Source: Prolixibacteraceae bacterium
GTDB lineage: Bacteria > Bacteroidota > Bacteroidia > Bacteroidales > Prolixibacteraceae
Assembly: GCA_003537645.1 (NCBI GenBank)
Contig: DPRM01000015.1
Coordinates: 50,504-64,368, forward strand
Reading direction: 5' to 3'
Length of the DNA stretch: 13,865 nt
Shown here piece after piece: positions 6,488 through 13,865 of the stretch; positions within the stretch are counted from its first letter, which is position 1; each line of letters opens with the position of its first letter. The notes below the pieces were generated by a model. It saw only the letters and a list, made by a program, of their open reading frames with translations, was not told where the DNA came from and did no database searches. Made by a program: the position numbers and the translations under genes.

Positions 6488-8047
6488 TTATAATGGAATA
6501 TTGGTGTGTTTCTTGGCTGGCATTACGTCTTTTTTTGTTGCCAATGCCTGAAGTGCGCGGATAATCCGGAAACGGGTATTGCGTGGCTCAATGATATCGT
6601 CGATATAACCGTATTCAGCTGCTTTATATGGGTTCGCGAATTTATCTTTGTATTCTTCTTCAGCCTGGGCAACGTACGCAGCACGTTCGGTTGGATCTTC
6701 GATTGCCGAAATCTTTTTGTTCCGGAGAACCTCGATAGCTCCTTTTGGTCCCATTACTGCAATTTCGCCGGTTGGCCACGAGTAGTTGATGTCGCCACGA
6801 AGGTGTTTTGAGCTCATCACGCAATAAGCGCCACCATACGATTTGCGAAGAATAACGGTAACTTTTGGAACGGTTGCTTCGCCATAAGCAAACAATAATT
6901 TAGCGCCGTGGGTAATGATACCGCCGTATTCCTGCGCAGTTCCCGGAAGGAATCCTGGTACATCAACCAAAGTAACCAAAGGAATGTTGAAAGCGTCGCA
7001 GAAACGAACAAAACGGGCAGCTTTGCGCGAAGCGTTAATATCGAGAACTCCTGCCAGGTAGTTAGGCTGGTTGGCCACAATACCAACAGAAGCTCCGTTG
7101 AAGCGAGCAAAACCTACTACAATATTCTGAGCATAGTTGCGATGAACTTCAAGGAATTCGTTATAGTCAACAATTGAATGGATAACGTCTTTTACATCAT
7201 AAGGTTTGTTCGGATTGTCAGGAATTACGGTGTTTAAAGAATCTTCCAAACGGTCGATGGGGTCGTCGCATGCAGCCAGCGGAGCATCTTCGAGATTGTT
7301 CTGAGGCATATAGCTTAGCATTTTGCGGATAAGCAGGATACCTTCCTGTTCGTCTTCAGCAACAAAATGAGTAACTCCTGATTTTGAGCCATGAACTGAA
7401 GCGCCACCCAATTGTTCGTCGGTAACCACTTCACCTGTAACTGTTTTTACTACTTTTGGTCCGGTTACAAACATGTAACTGGTGTTTTTGCTCATCACAA
7501 TGAAATCGGTCAATGCCGGAGAATAAACAGCTCCACCTGCGCAAGGTCCGAAAATTGCTGAAATCTGAGGAATAACTCCTGAAGCCATGATATTGCGTTC
7601 GAAAATTTCGGCATATCCGGCCAAAGCTGTAACACCTTCCTGAATACGTGCACCACCCGAATCATTGATTCCGATTACCGGAGCACCAACTTTCATGGCC
7701 ATGTCCATCACTTTGCAAATTTTCAGTGCATAAGTTTCCGACAACGAACCTCCGAAAACGGTAAAGTCCTGTGCATAAATATACACCACTCGTCCGTCGA
7801 TGGTTCCCTGACCGGTTACAACTCCATCGCCAAGGAATTTTGTTTTTTCCATCCCGAAGTTGTCGCAACGGTGTGTCACAAACATGTCATACTCTTCAAA
7901 GCTGCCTTCGTCGAGCAATAATTCGATACGCTCGCGGGCAGTTAATTTGCCTTTTTCGTGCTGAGCTTCAATTCTTTTTTCTCCACCTCCGAGTTTTGCT
8001 TCAACGCGCAGGTCAATGAGTTTTTTTATTTTGTCTTGATTATTCAT
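6488..8047 (-). CDS. mmdA: Methylmalonyl-CoA decarboxylase alpha subunit (acyl-CoA carboxyltransferase)
   Basis: This 519-residue carboxyltransferase of the PccB/MmdA type moves the carboxyl group of (S)-methylmalonyl-CoA to biotin, giving propionyl-CoA. It has the two crotonase-like halves of the family. The first carries VFGGSLSE (97-104), DSGGARIQEG (129-138) and the oxyanion loop GPCAGGAVYSPALTD (167-181). The second carries VDVPGFLPGTAQEYGGI (361-377), HGAKLLFAYGE (380-390) and RKSYGGAYCVMSSKHLRGD (401-419). Length is typical. Propionyl-CoA carboxylase beta subunits look the same. The neighbouring oadB-like pump and OadG-like subunit, and the absence of a biotin carboxylase gene, make the decarboxylase reading more likely. 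Methylmalonyl-CoA rather than glutaconyl-CoA is inferred from the epimerase gene 25 bases upstream in the operon. Start MNNQDKIKKL is the usual N-terminus. Confidence 0.94.
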   Translation of the reverse strand: MNNQDKIKKLIDLRVEAKLGGGEKRIEAQHEKGKLTARERIELLLDEGSFEEYDMFVTHRCDNFGMEKTKFLGDGVVTGQGTIDGRVVYIYAQDFTVFGGSLSETYALKICKVMDMAMKVGAPVIGINDSGGARIQEGVTALAGYAEIFERNIMASGVIPQISAIFGPCAGGAVYSPALTDFIVMSKNTSYMFVTGPKVVKTVTGEVVTDEQLGGASVHGSKSGVTHFVAEDEQEGILLIRKMLSYMPQNNLEDAPLAACDDPIDRLEDSLNTVIPDNPNKPYDVKDVIHSIVDYNEFLEVHRNYAQNIVVGFARFNGASVGIVANQPNYLAGVLDINASRKAARFVRFCDAFNIPLVTLVDVPGFLPGTAQEYGGIITHGAKLLFAYGEATVPKVTVILRKSYGGAYCVMSSKHLRGDINYSWPTGEIAVMGPKGAIEVLRNKKISAIEDPTERAAYVAQAEEEYKDKFANPYKAAEYGYIDDIIEPRNTRFRIIRALQALATKKDVMPAKKHTNIPL

Positions 8048-8072
8048 AGTGTGTATTGATAGATAAGTTGAA

Positions 8073-8477
8073 TTATTTGTCAGAGCAAAGTTCGGTTAAA
8101 ACACCGAGTGTTGATTTTGGGTGAAGGAAACCGATGTTCAAACCTTCAGCGCCTTTACGTCCGGCTTTGTCTATCAGTTGAACGCCTTTCGAAGCAACTT
8201 CATTCAGCGCTTCGTTTACGTTTTCAACAGCAAAAGCAAGGTGGTGTACACCTGGTCCTTTTTTCTCGATGAATTTACCAATCGGTCCTTCCGGATCGGT
8301 TGACTCTAAAAGTTCGATTTTGGTCTGACCAATTTTGAAGAAAGCTGTTTTTACTTTCTGGTCGGCTACTTCTTCAACCGCATAACATTTCAGACCCAAA
8401 ACATTTTCATAGTAAGGAATAGCTTCTTCCAGATTGTTTACTGCAATTCCGATGTGTTCAATATGTGATATTTCCAT
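8073..8477 (-). CDS. mce: Methylmalonyl-CoA epimerase
   Basis: This 134-residue enzyme of the vicinal-oxygen-chelate fold interconverts (R)- and (S)-methylmalonyl-CoA. That links the B12-dependent mutase product to the decarboxylase encoded just downstream. Family motifs are ISHIEHIGIAV (3-13), PYYENVLGLK, FFKIGQTKIELLE (46-58), GPGVHHLAFAV (74-84), GLNIGFLHPKST and a terminal GVLTELC. His8, Glu55, His79 and Glu129 are the likely metal-binding or catalytic residues by family pattern. The ATG at 8477 is chosen because it begins the conserved domain. The frame extends upstream to an ATG at 8537, but those 20 extra residues are unlike the family and that ATG lies inside the promoter's -7 element. 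It is the first gene of the operon; a 25-base gap separates it from mmdA. The mutase itself is not in the window. Confidence 0.94.
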   Translation of the reverse strand: MEISHIEHIGIAVNNLEEAIPYYENVLGLKCYAVEEVADQKVKTAFFKIGQTKIELLESTDPEGPIGKFIEKKGPGVHHLAFAVENVNEALNEVASKGVQLIDKAGRKGAEGLNIGFLHPKSTLGVLTELCSDK

Positions 8478-8534
8478 GGTTGTGAATGTATTTAAGTAAT
8501 TAAGGAATAATTTTATTTTTAAATTTTGGCGCTG

Positions 8535-8542
8535 CAAAGGTA
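8535..8542 (-). promoter_or_regulatory. -7 promoter element of the mce-mmdA-oadG-mmdC-oadB operon
   Basis: On the minus strand TACCTTTG, followed by CA, matches TAnnTTTG exactly and lies 57 bases before the mce ATG. A -33 TTTG at ideal distance is not clear. As the only such element seen before the operon, it suggests one transcript for the five genes. Confidence 0.6.
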
Positions 8543-8720
8543 CGCCTGTAGTATATCTTTTTTAACCATTTGCTCAATTATTCGAAAAGCAGTCCGTGTG
8601 TTTTTCAGCAGTTACGGTTTTTATTGAATAGTTTAATCGCTTATTTGATAGTTGTTTTCGTTGTATTTCCGGAGCTTATTGTGCCAGTATTGCAGGCTTT
8701 AATGTAAAATAATTGTAAAG

Positions 8721-8750
8721 AAAAAGGCAGATTTTGAGGCCTGCCTTTTT
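8721..8750 (-). terminator. Terminator of the CoA-transferase gene
   Basis: AAAAAGGCAG (8721-8730) pairs perfectly with CTGCCTTTTT (8741-8750) around a 10-base loop, 14 bases beyond the CoA-transferase stop on the minus strand. It separates that gene from the decarboxylase operon promoter at 8535. The stem could also act on the plus strand, but no plus-strand gene ends here. Confidence 0.82.
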
Positions 8751-8764
8751 CGAACTTATTCTTT

Positions 8765-10078
8765 TTATTTCCTACTTTCTTTTACAAAATGGAAATGTGA
8801 TCCATAACGTTCAAAAGCTGCTTTTTCCAATGCTTCTCTATGCGCAGGATGTGCGACAGTAATAAGCAGTCTGGCACGTTCCTGCAAGGTTTTTCCGTAA
8901 AGGTTTACCGCGCCATGTTCGGTAACTACCCAGTGAATATTGGCACGGGTACTAACTACTCCTGAACCTTCAATCAATGTAGGAGTAATTTTTGAAACTC
9001 CTTTTGCTGTTACTGATGGCAAAGCAATAATTGGTTTTCCGCCTTTTGAGTGACCAGCGCCACGAATAAAGTCGATCTGTCCTCCCACTCCTGAATAATG
9101 TTTGATACCAATTGAGTCGGCACAAACCTGTCCGGTAATATCGATTGCAAGAGCCGAGTTGATGGCTGTAACTTTATCGAGTTTGCGGATAACAGCCACA
9201 TTGTTGGTGTGAGCAACGTCCATCATGGCAACACGCGGATTGTCGTCAACAAAGTCGTATAAAGCCTGCGATCCCATCAGGAACGATGCAACCATTTTGC
9301 CTTTGTCGATGCTTTTGTGTTTACCGGTAACGATTCCTTTTTCAACCAAAGGCAAAATACCATCGGCAAACATTTCGGTATGTACTCCAAGGTCTTTGTG
9401 ATTACCCAACTGTGCCAAAACTGCATTCGGAATACCACCGATACCCATTTGCAGACAAGCGCCATCTTCAATCAAGGCAGCCACATTGAAACCAATCTGA
9501 ACTTCTTCAGGAGTCAATGGGTCGAAACCGTGTGAGTATAATTTGATATCGTCTTCAACAAAAATGTCGATCTGGTCAACATGAATCATTGCATCGCCCC
9601 AACAGCGTGGTACATTTGGGTTTACTGCTGCAATAACCACTTTGGCACATTCAACAGCGGCCAGGGTTGCATCAACCGAAGTTCCAAGCGATACAAAACC
9701 ATGTTTGTCGGGAGGCGAAACCATCACCATTGCAACATCAACATTGAGGTAACCTTCGCGAATCAGTTTCTGTGTTTCGCTCAAAAAAACGGGGATGTAA
9801 TCGGCATAACCAGCCTGAGTTTGTTTGCGAAGGTTTCCTCCAACGAAAAATTGTTCCGATTCGAAAATTCCTTCAAATTCAGGATTGGCATACTCAACAT
9901 TTCCTTCAACATGGATGTGCTGAATTTTAACGCCATACAGTTCACCGTTGCGTCCACGTTCAACCATTGGTTTGATTAGCGTGTGAGGTGTAACTGCCAC
10001 CGAGCTGAGGTGAACCCTGTCGCCCGATTTAATAACTTTTACTGCTTCTTGAGGAGATACGTATTTAATTTGTTTCAT
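8765..10078 (-). CDS. Acetyl-CoA hydrolase/4-hydroxybutyrate CoA-transferase family protein
   Basis: This 437-residue family I-type CoA-transferase moves CoA between acyl groups through a glutamyl-CoA intermediate. The catalytic Glu is Glu235 in GVHTEMFADGI, close to Glu238 described for 4-hydroxybutyrate CoA-transferase. Other family blocks are SPPDKHGFVSLG (121-132), QMGIGGIPNAVLAQL (210-224), HYSGVGGQIDFIRGA (327-341) and GSGVVSTRANIHWVVTEHG (371-389). The start at 10078 (MKQIKYVSPQEAV) is preferred. The frame extends upstream to an ATG at 10147, but that overlaps the -33 element and adds 23 atypical residues. Members use acetate, succinate, propionate, butyrate or 4-hydroxybutyrate; sequence motifs alone do not decide. 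Beside the methylmalonyl-CoA decarboxylase operon, a propionyl-CoA:succinate or :acetate CoA-transferase is a sensible guess. The gene has its own promoter and terminator. It is divergent from purL. Confidence 0.9.
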   Translation of the reverse strand: MKQIKYVSPQEAVKVIKSGDRVHLSSVAVTPHTLIKPMVERGRNGELYGVKIQHIHVEGNVEYANPEFEGIFESEQFFVGGNLRKQTQAGYADYIPVFLSETQKLIREGYLNVDVAMVMVSPPDKHGFVSLGTSVDATLAAVECAKVVIAAVNPNVPRCWGDAMIHVDQIDIFVEDDIKLYSHGFDPLTPEEVQIGFNVAALIEDGACLQMGIGGIPNAVLAQLGNHKDLGVHTEMFADGILPLVEKGIVTGKHKSIDKGKMVASFLMGSQALYDFVDDNPRVAMMDVAHTNNVAVIRKLDKVTAINSALAIDITGQVCADSIGIKHYSGVGGQIDFIRGAGHSKGGKPIIALPSVTAKGVSKITPTLIEGSGVVSTRANIHWVVTEHGAVNLYGKTLQERARLLITVAHPAHREALEKAAFERYGSHFHFVKESRK

Positions 10079-10119
10079 TATAATGTGATTTTGAATGAAT
10101 TGCCCTTTTAAAACGCGGG

Positions 10120-10147
10120 CAAATATAAATATTAAATTTCCACTCAA
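10120..10147 (-). promoter_or_regulatory. Promoter of the CoA-transferase gene
   Basis: On the minus strand a TTG (10145-10147) is followed after 17 bases by TATATTTG (10120-10127), matching the Bacteroidota -33/-7 pattern. Transcription would start around 10113, giving a leader of about 35 nt before the ATG at 10078. Confidence 0.65.
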
Positions 10148-10479
10148 CCCTGACTAAAAAACGTATCTACCTAAAAGAAGTGGTTTGTAAAATTAGTGTT
10201 AAGAAAAGCCTTTTGGTGTTGATATGCAGCTAAATATGTAGATTTATAGATGTGTTATTCTCGGTAATTGACACATGGACAAATGGTCAAATTGTTTCAG
10301 TACCAAATGGCAATAACCAAATAACCATGTAGCAATTTAATCATTCAACCTGTCTTTACCCAATTGTTAACACTGGTCTGTTATTTACTTTTTTGAATGC
10401 TTTACGCCTGAAATATTTATCTTTGCCGCATCGAAATTCAAGGGAATTTGCAATAAACTAAATACCAAAATATTCCGAA
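10148..10479. other. 332-base divergent spacer between the CoA-transferase gene and purL
   Basis: Apart from the two outward promoters, no gene, riboswitch or clear hairpin is seen. The middle (10266-10345) is AT-rich with recurring short words: CAAATGG at 10280-10286 and again at 10304-10310, plus further ATGG and CAATT copies. No clean palindrome suggesting an operator, and no PurR-like box, could be made out. Confidence 0.5.
10392..10425 (+). promoter_or_regulatory. Promoter of purL
   Basis: TTTG (10392-10395) and TATCTTTG (10418-10425), an exact TAnnTTTG, are separated by 22 bases, within the range reported for Bacteroidota promoters. The predicted start near 10431 leaves a leader of about 50 nt before the purL ATG. 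Confidence 0.65.
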
Positions 10480-13400
10480 ATGATTCTATTCTTTAAAACT
10501 CCACAAGACACTTTAATTGCTTTAAATTCAATCAACAGTCTGAGGCCGGAAGACGTTGAAAAACTGGTTTGGCTGTTTGGCGATGCTGAAAAGCTGGATA
10601 GTGAAGTTTTAAACGGATGGTTTGTTGGTCCCCGGAAGGAAATGCTGACTCCGTGGAGCACCAATGCCGTTGAAATTACTCAGAACATGGGTATTCAGGG
10701 AATTCTGCGAATTGAGGAATATGTTGAGGTGGCTGATCAATCAGCAGGCTTTGACCCGATGCTGAAGGCCTTGTACCACAATCTGGATCAAACCATTTTT
10801 ACCATCAATAAAAAACCAGAACCAATTCTGGAAATTGCTGACATTGCAACTTACAACGAACAGGAAGGTTTGGCTTTAAGTCAGGAAGAAATAGACTACC
10901 TGAATTCTGTTTCTGAAAAATTAGGCCGGAAATTAACTGATGGTGAGGTTTTTGGATTCTCGCAGGTGAACTCGGAGCATTGCCGCCACAAAATTTTCAA
11001 CGGCACATTTATTATTGATGGGGTAGAGCAGGAGATGTCGCTTTTCCAGCTCATCAAAAAAACATCGCAGCAAAATCCCAATTTCATAATTTCAGCATAC
11101 AAAGACAACTGTTCTTTTGTACAAGGACCTGTTGTTGAGCAATTTGCTCCGAAGACCCAAGATAAACCCGACTTCTTTGAAGTTACTGATATCGAAACCG
11201 TGCTTTCGCTGAAAGCCGAAACACATAATTTCCCGACAACCGTTGAGCCTTTCAACGGCGCAGCAACCGGTACTGGTGGTGAAATTCGCGACCGTATTGC
11301 CGGAGGAAAAGGCAGTTTGCCCATTGCCGGAACTGCTGTTTACATGACTTCGTATCCACGCACCGAAGATGCACGCAGCTGGGAACAGGCCACCGAAGAA
11401 CGCGACTGGCTGTACCAGACTCCGGAAGAAATCCTGATCAAAGCTTCGAACGGAGCAAGTGACTTCGGAAATAAATTTGGGCAACCGATTATTACTGGTT
11501 CGGTGCTTACTTTCGAGCATTTCGAAAGCGACCGCAAATATGGTTTCGATAAAGTAATCATGCTGGCCGGGGGGATTGGTTTCGGCGCTAAAAAAGATAG
11601 TTTGAAAGACGAACCAACCAAAGGCGATAAAGTGGTGCTTTTGGGTGGCGACAATTACCGCATCGGAATGGGCGGTGGAGCTGTTTCTTCGGTGGCAACC
11701 GGTGAATTTGAGAACCACATCGAGCTTAATGCGGTTCAGCGTGCCAATCCTGAAATGCAGAAACGCGTTTACAATGCGATCCGCGCCTTGAGCGAATCAT
11801 CAGAAAACCCTATTATAACGGTGCACGACCACGGTGCTGGCGGACACTTGAACTGTTTGTCAGAATTGGTTGAAGCTACCGGTGGAAAAATCGATACTTC
11901 AAAATTACCAGTTGGCGACCCAACGCTTTCGCAAAAAGAAATCATTGGCAACGAGTCGCAGGAACGTATGGGGCTGGTGATACACGAAAAAGATGTGCCG
12001 CTGTTGCAACGCATTGCCGACCGCGAACGTGCGCCAATGTATCTAATTGGCGAGGCAACCGGTGATATGCAGTTTACCTTCGAAAACTCGAAAACAGGTG
12101 AAAAACCTATCGACTGGCAGCTTTCATATATGTTTGGGAAACCACCAAAAACAGTTTTGACCGATACTACCCGCAATGAAAAATTTGCTGATCTGGAATA
12201 CGATCAGGCCAAAATAGAAGATTATCTCGAAGATGTTTTGCAGCTTGAATCAGTTGCCTGTAAAGACTGGCTCACCAACAAAGTTGACCGTTCGGTTACC
12301 GGACGAATTGCCAAACAGCAGTGTGCCGGACAACTGCAGCTTCCGCTGAATAATGTGGGCGTAATTACGCTCGACTATCAGGGCGAAAAAGGATTGGCAA
12401 CTACCATTGGTCACGCTCCTGTTGCAGCGATGGTTGACGCTGAAGCCGGATCTGTTCTTTCGATTGCTGAATCGTTGACAAACCTGGTTTTTGCGCCGCT
12501 TTCCGATCAACTGAAAGGTGTTTCGCTGAGTGCCAACTGGATGTGGCCGGCCAAAAATGAAGGAGAAAATGCCCGTATTTACAAAGCTGTAAAGGCTGCC
12601 AGTGATTTTGCCTGCGAACTGGGAATCAACATCCCGACTGGAAAAGATTCGATGTCGATGACCCAGAAATACAAGGATGGCGTGGTATATTCTCCTGGAA
12701 CGGTAATCATATCAGCTTCAGCAGAAGTTTCGGATGTAAAAAAAGTGGTTGAACCGGTTTTGATCAACGATCCGAAATCGTCCATTTATTTTGTCGATTT
12801 CTCGAAAATGAACCGTTGTCTGGGCGGAAGTGCTTTCTCACAAATCATCAATAAACTGGGCAACGAAGCGCCTTCGGTTGCCGATTCGAAATACTTTGCC
12901 GCAGCTTTCAATGCCATTCAGGATTGTATTGAAGACAAAAATATTTTGGCCGGACACGATCTTTCTTCCGGAGGTTTGATTACCACGCTTTTGGAAATGT
13001 GTTTTGCGGATAACTATTCAGGAATGACACTCGATCTGACCGAAATCGGTGAGTCAGACAGCGTGAAACTGCTGTTCAGCGAAAACCCAGGAGTGGTTGT
13101 TCAGGTGGCCGATGCCGCAGCTTTTGAAGCCAAGCTGAATGCTGCCGGAGTTGGTTTTACCTTGATTGGAAAACCTTCAGGAAGCCGCGCATTTACTGTG
13201 AAGAATGGAGCCGATGAATTCAACTTCGACCTGAATTCGTTGCGCGATTTGTGGTTCACTTCGTCGTATTTACTCGATCGGAAACAATCAGGAGAGAAAA
13301 AAGCTTTGGAGCGTTTTGGAAGCTACAAGAAAAATGAACTGAAATACGATTTTAAAGGCTTTTCAGGAAAAGCTTCCGATTTGGGAATCGACCTGAAACG

Positions 13401-13865
13401 ACGTCAGCCAAGCGGGATCAAAGCCGCCATCATCCGTGAGAAAGGTGTGAATGGCGACCGCGAAATGGCTTATATGATGTATCTGGCCGGAATGGACGTG
13501 AAAGACGTACACATGACCGATCTGATTTCAGGAAGAGAAACGCTGGAAGATGTGAATATGATCGTGTTCGTGGGCGGGTTCTCCAATTCCGACGTAATGG
13601 GCTCAGCCAAAGGATGGGCTGGTGCGTTCAAATACAACGAAGCTGCCAAGTTGGCTCTTGAAAATTTCTACAAACGTGAAGATACTTTAAGTCTGGGTGT
13701 ATGCAACGGCTGTCAGCTAATGGTTGAATTGGGTTTGGTTTATCCGGAACGTACCGAAAAACCCAAGATGCTGCACAACGAATCGCATAAATTCGAATCA
13801 GGTTTTATTGGTGTAGAAATTCTTCCGAATAAATCGGTGATGCTGGAGTCGATGGCCGGAATGAA
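10480..13865 (+). CDS. purL: Phosphoribosylformylglycinamidine synthase (FGAM synthase, large single-chain PurL), 3' end missing
   Basis: This is the fourth step of de novo purine synthesis: FGAR, glutamine and ATP give FGAM, in the cytoplasm. The frame is open for 1128 codons plus two bases to the window edge; full-length relatives are roughly 1230-1300 residues, so about 100 or more are missing. The start MILFFKTP is the typical N-terminus; no Shine-Dalgarno is seen. Motifs in order: QVNSEHCRHK (162-171, catalytic His region), ETHNFPTTVEPF (247-258), GTGGEIRDR (264-272), HDHGAGGHLN (449-458), GNESQERMG (490-498), PTGKDSMSM (719-727), GHDLSSGGL (825-833). The C-terminal class I glutaminase domain starts near 978 (KAAIIREKGVNGDREMAY), with the nucleophile Cys1075 in GVCNGCQ. 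The glutaminase His and Glu lie beyond the window. Both synthase and glutaminase are on one chain, unlike the split PurS/PurL/PurQ of Gram-positives. No frameshift was found when reading through. Confidence 0.97.
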   Translation, partial: MILFFKTPQDTLIALNSINSLRPEDVEKLVWLFGDAEKLDSEVLNGWFVGPRKEMLTPWSTNAVEITQNMGIQGILRIEEYVEVADQSAGFDPMLKALYHNLDQTIFTINKKPEPILEIADIATYNEQEGLALSQEEIDYLNSVSEKLGRKLTDGEVFGFSQVNSEHCRHKIFNGTFIIDGVEQEMSLFQLIKKTSQQNPNFIISAYKDNCSFVQGPVVEQFAPKTQDKPDFFEVTDIETVLSLKAETHNFPTTVEPFNGAATGTGGEIRDRIAGGKGSLPIAGTAVYMTSYPRTEDARSWEQATEERDWLYQTPEEILIKASNGASDFGNKFGQPIITGSVLTFEHFESDRKYGFDKVIMLAGGIGFGAKKDSLKDEPTKGDKVVLLGGDNYRIGMGGGAVSSVATGEFENHIELNAVQRANPEMQKRVYNAIRALSESSENPIITVHDHGAGGHLNCLSELVEATGGKIDTSKLPVGDPTLSQKEIIGNESQERMGLVIHEKDVPLLQRIADRERAPMYLIGEATGDMQFTFENSKTGEKPIDWQLSYMFGKPPKTVLTDTTRNEKFADLEYDQAKIEDYLEDVLQLESVACKDWLTNKVDRSVTGRIAKQQCAGQLQLPLNNVGVITLDYQGEKGLATTIGHAPVAAMVDAEAGSVLSIAESLTNLVFAPLSDQLKGVSLSANWMWPAKNEGENARIYKAVKAASDFACELGINIPTGKDSMSMTQKYKDGVVYSPGTVIISASAEVSDVKKVVEPVLINDPKSSIYFVDFSKMNRCLGGSAFSQIINKLGNEAPSVADSKYFAAAFNAIQDCIEDKNILAGHDLSSGGLITTLLEMCFADNYSGMTLDLTEIGESDSVKLLFSENPGVVVQVADAAAFEAKLNAAGVGFTLIGKPSGSRAFTVKNGADEFNFDLNSLRDLWFTSSYLLDRKQSGEKKALERFGSYKKNELKYDFKGFSGKASDLGIDLKRRQPSGIKAAIIREKGVNGDREMAYMMYLAGMDVKDVHMTDLISGRETLEDVNMIVFVGGFSNSDVMGSAKGWAGAFKYNEAAKLALENFYKREDTLSLGVCNGCQLMVELGLVYPERTEKPKMLHNESHKFESGFIGVEILPNKSVMLESMAGM

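Noticed and set aside
3965..8047. Oxaloacetate or glutaconyl-CoA decarboxylase instead of methylmalonyl-CoA decarboxylase.
   Set aside because: The carboxyltransferase is of the acyl-CoA (PccB/MmdA) type, not the pyruvate-carboxylase-like OadA type, which excludes oxaloacetate. The epimerase in the same operon favours methylmalonyl-CoA over glutaconyl-CoA.
10266..10345. Recurrent CAAATGG/ATGG words in the purL spacer as an operator or repeat array.
   Set aside because: Only two exact 7-base copies, with irregular surroundings and no dyad symmetry; this can arise by chance in AT-rich DNA.
11092..11718. Long antisense open frame (208 codons) on the minus strand within purL.
   Set aside because: It lies wholly opposite well-conserved purL motifs, its translation resembles no family and it has no promoter; a by-product of purL codon use.

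Overview
The window looks like chromosomal DNA of an anaerobic or facultative member of the Bacteroidota, probably Bacteroidales/Marinilabiliales-like. This is inferred from moderate G+C, AT-rich spacers, starts without a Shine-Dalgarno sequence, -7 elements of the form TAnnTTTG, and a sodium-pumping decarboxylase operon typical of propionate formers. No tRNA, rRNA, CRISPR array, insertion sequence or phage gene was seen.

Left part (1-3610): the 3' part of a secreted subtilisin-like (S8) protease runs rightward into a strong two-way hairpin terminator. On the other side of that hairpin a leftward gene encodes an exported ThuA-domain protein. Divergent from it is an exported alpha/beta-hydrolase (esterase) with an intact Ser-Asp-His triad and extra N- and C-terminal domains of unknown function.

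Spacer 3611-3964: this is the least explained stretch. It carries three hairpins. On the minus strand it has a -7 promoter element, about 85 nt rich in UUAG repeats, and a hairpin with a U-tract. I read this as a candidate small RNA.

Centre (3965-8477, minus strand): a tight five-gene operon encodes methylmalonyl-CoA epimerase, a carboxyltransferase subunit, an OadG-type small subunit fused to an extracytoplasmic lamin-tail domain, a biotin carrier protein and the membrane Na+ pump subunit OadB/MmdB. No biotin carboxylase is present. Together they suggest a sodium-translocating (S)-methylmalonyl-CoA decarboxylase of the succinate-to-propionate pathway. The next leftward gene (8765-10078), with its own promoter and terminator, is a CoA-transferase of the acetyl-CoA hydrolase/4-hydroxybutyrate CoA-transferase family. 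It could move CoA from propionyl-CoA to succinate or acetate and so close the pathway.

Right part (10480-13865): divergent from the CoA-transferase, the large single-chain purL (FGAM synthase) begins from a good promoter and runs off the window after 1128 codons, inside its glutaminase domain. Most genes are ordinary metabolism. The points most worth a second look are the candidate small RNA, the lamin-tail/OadG fusion and the multidomain esterase.
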